Translations under genes and position numbers: made by a program
In this document: positions 8,811-14,729 of the stretch, piece by piece
Position numbering within the stretch: position 1 is the first letter of the stretch
Layout: each line of letters begins with the position of its first letter
Source: Bacteroidia bacterium
GTDB lineage: Bacteria > Bacteroidota > Bacteroidia > Bacteroidales > CAJPTX01
DNA: 14,729 nucleotides
Assembly: GCA_905373625.1 (NCBI GenBank)
Contig: CAJPTS010000028.1
Coordinates: forward strand, 1 to 14,729
Direction of reading: 5' to 3'
Notes under the pieces: model-generated
The model's database searches: none
What the model was told of the DNA's origin: nothing
What the model saw: only the letters and a program-made list of their open reading frames with translations

Positions 8811-10298
8811 CTATAATTTTTCGATGATTTTATTTCGCCCCACGAGCGCCTCGACGGTACTAATGGCAGTAAGTGGTACACCACAAATGCCATGCAGGCG
8901 AATACATTGTCCTGTCAGGAGCAAATTCTTCACCTTAGTGAAAATGGAGATCTGCGAAAGCATAAGATTCTGGCAGTCTTTCGCATAGCCATAAATAGAG
9001 CCATCGGCAGCGTGATAATAATCGCGGAGTGTCAGCGGTGAGGCAGAATAGATCTTCTTAATTTTAGCACGGAAACCCTTATATAGTTCTTCAAAACGAT
9101 CAAGCACCCTCCCCACTCGTTCATGTTTCCAAACTTCGTATTCAGCCCCACGTTTTCCAGTTACCGTATTTTCCCATTTACGCACCACGTCATACGGCAT
9201 TACGAGGTTTACAACTAAGTGTGTGGCCCACTCATCCTGATTCGCTACTGGGGGCGTCATATACATGAAACTGCGTGGCCACTCTGGGGTATATTTTTCT
9301 AGTTGCCAGATGTCGCCGTAATCCTGCTCGTAATAACAAGTATGATTGATGTAAGGGAAGGAGCGCTCCTGTAATTCGATAAAGACAAAAAACGCAGAAT
9401 AGGTATTTGGGATCGAGAGAATACGATTAGAGAAAGATTTTGGGAAGGCCGTACTATCTATCACGCGTAATAGCTCGTTCACATGAACTGCTGAGATGTA
9501 ATGGTCGGCGCTAAAATGTTTGCCATTTTTCACCTCTACGTGCGTAATCTTCCGATCTTGCACGGCGATGCGAACCACTTCCGCATTGTTATAGACAATT
9601 CCTCCGTGCGCAGCGATTGTACTACTTAAGGCTTCTGACAGTTGGGATGAACCTCCAACAAAACGCGAAACGCCTTCTATGTAAAATACGTTGAGCAAAG
9701 CATGAATATAAGCTGGCGTTTTACCGCGGATGGCTCCGTGTAACGAATTCATGTAGGCAAATAAGTCGCGCAGGCGCAGGTCTGTGGTGAACTGATCGAT
9801 AAACTCGTCAGCGGGCATAAAGAATTCGGGCGGGAACTGAAAGAGGTCGTCTGCGGTGGGACGCAAGTTAAAATGATCGAGCTGGTCTGCCATCTCATAC
9901 ATCCGATCCACGTAGCGGGTAATATTCTCACGCTCGGTGGGGAAATAATTTGCTAAGCTATTGATAAACCCATTGCGTCCCGAGGCAATTTTATACGTGC
10001 GTCCGTCAGATGCATACGTTATCTGATCCATACAATCGGCATCAACGGGGAGGAGTGTTAGCCGATCTACAATTCCCAAGTACTTACAAATGCGGTAAAT
10101 GACTCCATTCGGGTGAAAACCGCCCACGATGTGCATTCCTGTTACATACTCGATACCGCTACGCTGGAAGGTTTGTAGCCCCCCCCCGATGGTGGCATTC
10201 TTTTCCAGAATGCAGACCCGATACCCCTCCTTGGCTAAGAGAGCGCCCGTTATAAGCCCCCCCATACCTCCGCCCACAATAAGTACAGATTCTTCCAT
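8811..10298 (-). CDS. FAD/NAD(P)-dependent oxidoreductase, CrtI / retinol-saturase-like
   Basis: This 495-residue flavoenzyme carries an N-terminal dinucleotide-binding motif VLIVGGGMGGLITGALLA (5-22) with the acidic E32 of LEKN at the end of strand 2, then IGGGLQTF (37-44). The C-terminal FAD motif is LLLTGQCIRLHGICGVPLTA (459-478), with PLTLRDYYHAADGSIYG (421-437) before it. This order is that of phytoene desaturases, carotenoid isomerases and all-trans-retinol 13,14-reductase-like proteins, which desaturate, isomerise or saturate conjugated chains. No carotenoid genes accompany it, so the substrate may be another polyene or isoprenoid lipid. It is the first gene of the minus-strand operon and its stop is four bases ahead of the hydrolase GTG. 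A purine-rich AGAGGAGGG lies just before the ATG. The first 40 codons contain a G7 and a G9 tract (minus strand), unusual and possibly slippage-prone. The reading frame is intact here. Confidence 0.87.
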   Translation of the reverse strand: MEESVLIVGGGMGGLITGALLAKEGYRVCILEKNATIGGGLQTFQRSGIEYVTGMHIVGGFHPNGVIYRICKYLGIVDRLTLLPVDADCMDQITYASDGRTYKIASGRNGFINSLANYFPTERENITRYVDRMYEMADQLDHFNLRPTADDLFQFPPEFFMPADEFIDQFTTDLRLRDLFAYMNSLHGAIRGKTPAYIHALLNVFYIEGVSRFVGGSSQLSEALSSTIAAHGGIVYNNAEVVRIAVQDRKITHVEVKNGKHFSADHYISAVHVNELLRVIDSTAFPKSFSNRILSIPNTYSAFFVFIELQERSFPYINHTCYYEQDYGDIWQLEKYTPEWPRSFMYMTPPVANQDEWATHLVVNLVMPYDVVRKWENTVTGKRGAEYEVWKHERVGRVLDRFEELYKGFRAKIKKIYSASPLTLRDYYHAADGSIYGYAKDCQNLMLSQISIFTKVKNLLLTGQCIRLHGICGVPLTAISTVEALVGRNKIIEKL

Positions 10299-10300
10299 AA

Positions 10301-10309
10301 CCCTCCTCT
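10301..10309 (-). promoter_or_regulatory. Strong Shine-Dalgarno-like sequence before the FAD oxidoreductase
   Basis: On the minus strand AGAGGAGGG is followed by TT and the ATG at 10298. Bacteroidetes genes seldom carry such a consensus anti-16S match, and the others in this window do not. The spacing from the AGGAGG core to the ATG is only three bases, shorter than optimal. It nevertheless supports this ATG as the start. Confidence 0.55.
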
Positions 10310-10319
10310 CTTTACGGCA

Positions 10320-10327
10320 TAAAATTA
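10320..10327 (-). promoter_or_regulatory. Candidate -7 element for the minus-strand operon
   Basis: Read on the minus strand this is TAATTTTA, one mismatch from the Bacteroidetes -7 consensus TAnnTTTG and 21 bases upstream of the first ATG of the operon. A TTTC about 21 bases further upstream could be a degenerate -33 TTTG. The match is weak and AT-rich sequence gives such hits by chance. Confidence 0.25.
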
Positions 10328-10356
10328 ACGCCTATAAACGAATCGGGCGAAATAGA

Positions 10357-10384
10357 GACGAAAGACGAGAGACGACAGACGAAA
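10357..10384. repeat. Four tandem 7-base units, GACGAnA
   Basis: The units are GACGAAA, GACGAGA, GACGACA and GACGAAA, joined head to tail with only the sixth position varying. No gene spans it. It may be a slippage-born microsatellite between divergent promoters. Confidence 0.8.
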
Positions 10385-10411
10385 TAAACGCTTTGCGCTA
10401 CTTTTAGCCTT

Positions 10412-10505
10412 TAGCTTTTTACTTTTAGCTTACTTAGTACCTGATGAAGCTTTGAACTTGGGACTTCGTACTTTGTACCTACTTATAGCTTTTTACTTTT
10501 AGCTT
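10412..10505. repeat. Exact 20-base direct repeat with ACTTnGTAC words between
   Basis: The 20-mer TAGCTTTTTACTTTTAGCTT occurs at 10412-10431 and again at 10486-10505. Between the copies the 9-base word ACTTnGTAC occurs at 10432-10440 (A), 10463-10471 (C) and 10470-10478 (T). Extra CTTTTAGC-like words lie at 10401-10408 and 10409-10415. The repeats are T-rich on the plus strand and do not code. Confidence 0.8.
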
Positions 10506-10575
10506 GTGCAACAGGCACGCCTCGCCCCTACATGAAACCCCAAAAACGCACTTTTAACCGATTCAGTTGTAACTT

Positions 10576-10600
10576 TTCGTAGGCAACCACGTCCTACGAA
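10576..10600 (+). promoter_or_regulatory. Perfect 8-base inverted repeat upstream of the 10620 gene
   Basis: TTCGTAGG at 10576-10583 is the exact reverse complement of CCTACGAA at 10593-10600, with a 9-base loop. It ends 19 bases before the ATG at 10620. It could be an operator or a hairpin in the 5' untranslated leader. There is no T-tract, so it is unlikely to be a terminator for either strand. Confidence 0.55.
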
Positions 10601-10619
10601 CGAATCTAAAACAAGAAAA

Positions 10620-12083
10620 ATGAAAAGTTCATACAAACTGCTCATACTCGCTTTACTAATGGCTGCCCCCTTCTGCCTCAGTCAGGTCACGGCACAACAG
10701 GTTATTAGTAGGTCAAAAAGCGTATCTTACTCTTCCTCTTCAGAAGGAAAGGATGACGAACGTACTCCGCGCAAGGTCACAGATGAAGAGTACAAGGCTG
10801 CATTCGCGCGTCTAAATGCCTATATAGAGAAGGCGCTAAACGTTAATCGTAAGGATATTATGCTGTACGAATTTTCGGGCTACGACTCTGTGCAACTAAC
10901 CTTCGTACTAGATATTGACCGTTTGGACACCACAATCGTGATCCCCGACTCTGTAAACTTCCCTGCATATCTTATCGATGACTACAGTGCAACGAAGATT
11001 AAGGAAGCGATGGAGCGTGTAAACACTAAGCAACACACCGTGCGCTCTAGGGAACAACTACAAATTGCGGAACGAAAGGCAAAACAGGCTGCACGACAAA
11101 TAAAAGCGGCAGAGCGACGAGCAAAGCGTGCACGAAAAACATACTCGACGATCACGATATCAGATGACGATTCGGTTCAGGACAACCGTTTCGTGGTATA
11201 TCAATCGGACACGAAGGCTACCCCCCATACGGTAAAGACTATTTCGCGTAATGGGAAGAACATTGAAATTACGGTAGATGGAAAGTCCTATCGCTTCGAA
11301 GATGGGAAACCCGTCATAGACTCTACCCAAACCAATGAGAGAAAAGCTCAGCGTAGACGAGAGCGTAGAACATCTGTTGACGATAACGATGATATCAATA
11401 TTACCATCAACGGTGTGACAGAATTGCTGGGCTTGAGATCGCCCAAATGGACTTACAAAGGGCACTGGGTTGGGGTAGAATTGGGGTTTAACTGGCTGCT
11501 TTCCCCTTCGGGTGGTTTCAATTTGAGTGGTGATGCCACCCCGATGCGCATGAATATGGGGTCGGCTATCAACTGGAATATCAATTTCATGCAATACAGC
11601 ATCCCGTTTGGTACCCAATACTTTGGCATGGTGATAGGGTTGGGCACGAATTTCAACTTTTCTCGCTTTAAGACAAAAAATACCATGACGACGGGCGATG
11701 ATCATATTATCTTCCATAGAAATCTGCAAGATCAGGGGCACGTGGTAAAGTCTAGCCGTTTCTTCAGTTGGTCACTTACCGCTCCGCTTCTATTTGAATT
11801 CCAGACACAACACAGCTTCTTGAAAAAGTTCTACGTGGCAGCTGGTGTACTCGCGCATTTACGCTTGCACAGCTCTACAAAAATACTTTATGATAAGACG
11901 CGTACGCAGATCGAGAGCGATTCTTTCAATATGCACGACCTTAGCTACGCCGTAACGTTTCGTATTGGCTACGGTCCCGTACGTCTCTACTCCAACTTTT
12001 ACCCCATGGGATTCTTTGAATCGGGCAAGGGACCTAAGGTTTACCCCATCGAGCTCGGGGTGGTCATCATTCCTTTCACGTAG
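10620..12083 (+). CDS. Predicted outer-membrane beta-barrel protein with coiled-coil region, function unknown
   Basis: I do not recognise a named family. The 487-residue product starts with a clear signal peptide (KLLILALLMAAPFCLSQVTA, likely cut after residue 25 before QQV). A Ser-rich, then acidic segment (30-60) leads to a mixed domain, followed by a strongly basic, Ala/Arg/Lys-rich helix at about 125-174 (AERKAKQAARQIKAAERRAK), probably a coiled coil. Acidic-basic low-complexity patches (181-188, 240-258) precede a C-terminal region (about 275-487) of alternating aromatic and polar strands such as WVGVELGFNWLLSP and FGMVIGLGTNFNFS, which looks like a small outer-membrane barrel of the PorT/OmpA-like type of Bacteroidetes. 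The protein would sit in the outer membrane with a periplasmic or surface helix. The upstream leader has an inverted repeat and a terminator follows directly, so it is probably monocistronic. The barrel is inferred from pattern, not from a motif. Confidence 0.75.
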   Translation: MKSSYKLLILALLMAAPFCLSQVTAQQVISRSKSVSYSSSSEGKDDERTPRKVTDEEYKAAFARLNAYIEKALNVNRKDIMLYEFSGYDSVQLTFVLDIDRLDTTIVIPDSVNFPAYLIDDYSATKIKEAMERVNTKQHTVRSREQLQIAERKAKQAARQIKAAERRAKRARKTYSTITISDDDSVQDNRFVVYQSDTKATPHTVKTISRNGKNIEITVDGKSYRFEDGKPVIDSTQTNERKAQRRRERRTSVDDNDDINITINGVTELLGLRSPKWTYKGHWVGVELGFNWLLSPSGGFNLSGDATPMRMNMGSAINWNINFMQYSIPFGTQYFGMVIGLGTNFNFSRFKTKNTMTTGDDHIIFHRNLQDQGHVVKSSRFFSWSLTAPLLFEFQTQHSFLKKFYVAAGVLAHLRLHSSTKILYDKTRTQIESDSFNMHDLSYAVTFRIGYGPVRLYSNFYPMGFFESGKGPKVYPIELGVVIIPFT

Positions 12084-12124
12084 GATCAAGCTAATTTGTT
12101 AATACCCGTATTTCGTAACCTAGG

Positions 12125-12177
12125 GCAAAGCAATTGCGGCATGCTCGTGATTGCTTTGCTGTTTTGAGATTTTTTGA
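12125..12177 (+). terminator. Intrinsic terminator after the 10620-12083 gene
   Basis: GCAAAGCAAT (12125-12134) pairs perfectly with ATTGCTTTGC (12150-12159). The stem can extend inward by a further five pairs, three of them G-U wobbles. TGTTTTGAGATTTTTT follows, giving the T-rich tail. It lies 42 bases after the stop and separates the gene from the next transcription unit on the same strand. Confidence 0.8.
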
Positions 12178-12235
12178 AGTTATAATATCCGTTTTATGCA
12201 GGCGTTCTAAATAAGACGGTATAAATTTTTGAAAT

Positions 12236-14729
12236 ATGAAACCAACGGCATTTTTTCTTTTCATAATAGCAATGTGTCTACTACCTTGTTGGGCTTTAGC
12301 ACAAAAAGAAGTGGTGCATGGGGTTATTAAAGACAGTATGGGAGAGCCGCTCCCACTGGCTGTAGTACTGACCGTAAATCCGAAGGATTCGTCCATTGTA
12401 GCACACACGGTGTCTAATGCAGCAGGCATTTTTCGAGTAAAGAGTGATTTGGCGGAAGGTACTTACTGGTTACAAGCACACCAAATCGGTTTTGTTACGG
12501 TTTCGCGAGAAGTACACCTCCCTACCCAAGAAAAAATAGAATTCGTGTTAAAAGACGACCCTAAAGAAATAGAGGCGGTACGCATCGGAGCACGACGTGG
12601 GGGGATGAAGCGAGAGGGAGATACCGTGGGGTACAACCTGAAAGCATACGCTACGGGGATGGAAAAGACTTTGGGAGATGTGCTCGCAAACTTACCGGGG
12701 ATTAAGGTGGCGCAAGATGGAAAGGTCACAGCGCAAGGTAAAAAGGTAGATAAGATCCTCTTTAATGGGCGAGACTATTTTGGAGATAACGTCTCTATGG
12801 CTACGAAAAATATAGATGCTAATGTAGCAGATACCGTGCGCGTTATTAAAGGGTATAGTGAGTACGACATCTTAAACGGCTTTCAGAATATAGATAAGAC
12901 GGTGATCGACGTCGGCGTAAAACCTGGTATGCTAAACAAAATATTTGGGAAGATCGAAGCAGGAGGCGGCTATAAAAATGCATACGCAGGAAATGCAAAA
13001 GCTACCTACATGGACAAGAATCATATGTTTACGGCACTGGTCGCCTCAAATAATGTGGCAGATCCCGTCTTCTCCATTATGGACTACATAGCACTCAAGG
13101 GTGGTTTGCAAGACCCAGAGTCGGGCGGATACAAAATCAATATCTCGCTTGCCCCTTCGCTAATGCCCGCCGTATTTCCCGAAGATGACACATATAAGAT
13201 GCAGGCACACGCCGCTAACATCCTTTACAACTATCACAAGGAGAAAAAATTAAAAGTTAGTACGGCAGTTCTTGCTGCCAAGGCGGAGAATGACACGAAG
13301 TCCGAGACAAAGCGCACCTTTATGTTGGGGACGCAGCAAGGCTCCTCGTTTATGACAGGAAAGTACGTTTCTAATCAAATGCAGCACGGACTCGGCACAT
13401 TATCTGTCACCTACAATCCTACCGAAAAGCTAATGCTCATGGCTGGCGGCGTGGCTGATTACGGCACGTTAGATACCAAAACTACGGCTAATGATTACTA
13501 TGCGATGCGTCTCCTCAACAACATAGAAAAGAGACAAGAAGCCCCCTTAACGTGGAGCACAAATGGGGGGATTTATTTCCGCCCCAATGCCCATTTGTTC
13601 TTCCTTTCCTATGCCGTGGAAGGCAAGCAGAATAAACCTACTTATGATCTCAACACGTCTGAACTGCTCCTCCCGTTAAATCTCTTACCCAACAACGGAC
13701 GTTATATGCTACGTTTTCTCACTAAACAAGATCAGGTGACGGCATCTTTACGCTTGGGAACACGCTTAAAACTAACCAAGACACAGGAACTAAAGTTTTG
13801 GTTAGAGGGCGCTAATCAGAACAAACATCACATTTCTTATTTCGAATCGGCGAGTACGCTTACCGTACGCCCTACTTTTCAGGGTGATCTGAGCACCGAT
13901 CTGCGCTTTAAGGAATACTCTGCCGAACTGGGAGGACGCTGGAGCTTCAAAAATGACAAATGGAATTTGCGCTTAGATTTGGCGGGTAAGTATTTAAATC
14001 AAGACGCGCAACAAGCTCAACTTACAAACAAAAAAGCTGGGTTCTATTTTACGCCAGGCTTTGCCATAGATTATGATTTTACGCCTGCGATGGGGACAGG
14101 AATCCAAGCCTATTCTCGCGTAAATGCACAGCAGGCAGATGAGCTGCTGTACGGCATGCAGATCAAGAATTACCGATCGTTGACGCATAATCGAGGTTTC
14201 TCGCACCTAGGGTATCGCAAGACTTATGCGGATTACCATTTCAACTACTTCCCGACCGAAGCCGCTTACAGTGCCTTTTTCAGAGTAGACTATATGAAAG
14301 AGACCTCGCCCCTGTCGCAATATCATCAGATGGGACTTCTTACCTCGGGCAGCCCGTATGCCATAGGAGATAGTGAGCAAATCTCCTCATCGCTCCGCCT
14401 AGAGAATCGTTTTGTGGGGATCTGGACGGTAACCTTAGACGGAGGTGTAAATTATTCGATAGATGATATCCTGTCTGAGAGTCAGCTCGCTAAAATGCGC
14501 ACCTTTGCACAAACGCTTAACCTCTCTGCGCGGAGTAGCTATTCTGCATTCTTTAATACGGAGCTAAGTCTCTCGGGCAAGCGTACGCAGTATGAACTAG
14601 CAGATGCGCCTCGTAATATTGATTATGAGGCTTACTGCAATGCTAAACTACTGTTTACGTGGGAAAAATTCCGTGTCGAGATCGGTGGTGGTTATTCTGT
14701 TAGCGCTTTGGACAAGAACAGCCCAGTAC
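12236..14729 (+). CDS. TonB-dependent-receptor-like outer-membrane barrel protein, 3' end missing
   Basis: The frame is open from the ATG at 12236 to the right edge (831 complete codons, no stop), so the C-terminus lies outside. A signal peptide (MKPTAFFLFIIAMCLLPCWA, cut probably before QKE) is followed by a carboxypeptidase-regulatory-like beta-sandwich at about 25-105, with VVHGVIKDSMGEPLPLAVV and GIFRVK. Next comes a plug-like region at about 118-240: GDTVGYNLKAYATG, TLGDVLANLPGIKVAQDGKV, KVDKILFNGRDYFGDN, ATKNIDANVADTVRVIKGYS. The remainder shows alternating aromatic strands of a large barrel, for example GGIYFRPNAHLFFLSY. This order is that of the Bacteroidetes outer-membrane barrel family related to SusC/TonB receptors. 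These proteins sit in the outer membrane and import nutrients or take part in surface assembly; the substrate is unknown. No SusD-like gene precedes it. A terminator at 12125-12177 lies upstream, so it needs its own promoter between about 12178 and 12235, where I see only AT-rich candidates. Confidence 0.88.
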   Translation, partial: MKPTAFFLFIIAMCLLPCWALAQKEVVHGVIKDSMGEPLPLAVVLTVNPKDSSIVAHTVSNAAGIFRVKSDLAEGTYWLQAHQIGFVTVSREVHLPTQEKIEFVLKDDPKEIEAVRIGARRGGMKREGDTVGYNLKAYATGMEKTLGDVLANLPGIKVAQDGKVTAQGKKVDKILFNGRDYFGDNVSMATKNIDANVADTVRVIKGYSEYDILNGFQNIDKTVIDVGVKPGMLNKIFGKIEAGGGYKNAYAGNAKATYMDKNHMFTALVASNNVADPVFSIMDYIALKGGLQDPESGGYKINISLAPSLMPAVFPEDDTYKMQAHAANILYNYHKEKKLKVSTAVLAAKAENDTKSETKRTFMLGTQQGSSFMTGKYVSNQMQHGLGTLSVTYNPTEKLMLMAGGVADYGTLDTKTTANDYYAMRLLNNIEKRQEAPLTWSTNGGIYFRPNAHLFFLSYAVEGKQNKPTYDLNTSELLLPLNLLPNNGRYMLRFLTKQDQVTASLRLGTRLKLTKTQELKFWLEGANQNKHHISYFESASTLTVRPTFQGDLSTDLRFKEYSAELGGRWSFKNDKWNLRLDLAGKYLNQDAQQAQLTNKKAGFYFTPGFAIDYDFTPAMGTGIQAYSRVNAQQADELLYGMQIKNYRSLTHNRGFSHLGYRKTYADYHFNYFPTEAAYSAFFRVDYMKETSPLSQYHQMGLLTSGSPYAIGDSEQISSSLRLENRFVGIWTVTLDGGVNYSIDDILSESQLAKMRTFAQTLNLSARSSYSAFFNTELSLSGKRTQYELADAPRNIDYEAYCNAKLLFTWEKFRVEIGGGYSVSALDKNSPV

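Larger units (their letters stand above)
10299..10619. other. Divergent intergenic region with short repeat mosaic
   Basis: This 321-base stretch separates the minus-strand operon from the plus-strand outer-membrane genes and should hold both promoters. No open frame in it looks coding. From left to right it holds the Shine-Dalgarno and weak promoter of the minus operon, four 7-base tandem units (10357-10384), several CTTTTAGC-type words, three ACTTnGTAC words, an exact 20-base direct repeat (10412-10431 and 10486-10505), a GC-rich patch (10506-10530) and a perfect 8-base hairpin (10576-10600). TAACTTTT at 10570-10577 distantly resembles a -7 element for the rightward gene. Confidence 0.7.

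Noticed and set aside
8807..8893. N-terminal extension of the hydrolase from the ATG at 8893
   Set aside because: It overlaps the oxidoreductase by 83 bases and displaces the signal peptide. The GTG at 8806 fits better.
10506..10532. GC-rich patch as a small-RNA or tRNA-like element
   Set aside because: No cloverleaf or long stem could be drawn. Only a four-base complementarity with too short a loop is present.
11160..11741. 193-codon open frame on the minus strand
   Set aside because: It lies wholly inside the plus-strand outer-membrane protein gene, which has a signal peptide and a coherent product. The antisense translation shows no domain-like pattern.
12278..12301. Lipoprotein signal (LLPC) in the TonB-receptor-like protein
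   Set aside because: Proline before the cysteine does not fit a lipobox, and a good signal-peptidase I site (ALA before QKE) follows.

Overview
The window reads as chromosomal DNA of a Bacteroidales bacterium. Moderate GC, MacB-type heterodimeric permeases with an HlyD adaptor, a SusC/TonB-receptor-like outer-membrane protein with an N-terminal carboxypeptidase-regulatory-like domain, and genes mostly without Shine-Dalgarno sequences all fit. A Porphyromonas-like genus is plausible, but the assignment rests on protein style only. No rRNA, tRNA, CRISPR array, transposase or phage gene was seen.

Layout. From 145 to 10298 every gene is on the minus strand. In transcription order, a first block (10298 to 4119) holds a CrtI/retinol-saturase-like FAD oxidoreductase, an exported alpha/beta hydrolase that starts at a GTG just behind it, a PaaK-like AMP-forming acyl/aryl ligase, and a 12-helix MMPL/RND exporter. 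Gaps are 4 to 30 bases, so this looks like one operon. After 169 bases a second block follows (3949 to 145): an HlyD/MacA-type adaptor and two FtsX/MacB-type permeases with gaps of 16 and 18 bases, ending at a terminator-like hairpin. No ATPase and no TolC gene is present. On the plus strand, after a 321-base repeat-rich intergenic region, come an outer-membrane protein of unknown function (10620-12083), a good intrinsic terminator, and a TonB-receptor-like barrel protein that runs off the right edge (12236-14729).

How the parts may work together. Activation of an acid (ligase), redox change of a polyene or isoprenoid-like chain (FAD enzyme) and export of a lipid-like product (MMPL pump) resemble pieces of Bacteroidetes aryl-polyene/dialkylresorcinol or other envelope-lipid pathways. 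The ketosynthases, carrier proteins and dehydratases of such a cluster are not here, so the product is unknown and the pathway is an inference. The adaptor plus permeases would form the inner-membrane part of a tripartite efflux machine, given an ATPase encoded elsewhere.

Most worth a second look: the poly-G tracts at the 5' end of the FAD oxidoreductase gene (possible phase variation), the mosaic of one-letter-variable short repeats and a perfect hairpin between the divergent transcription units, the uneven Asn-Tyr versus Asp-Tyr pair in the MMPL pump, and the four-gene cluster itself.
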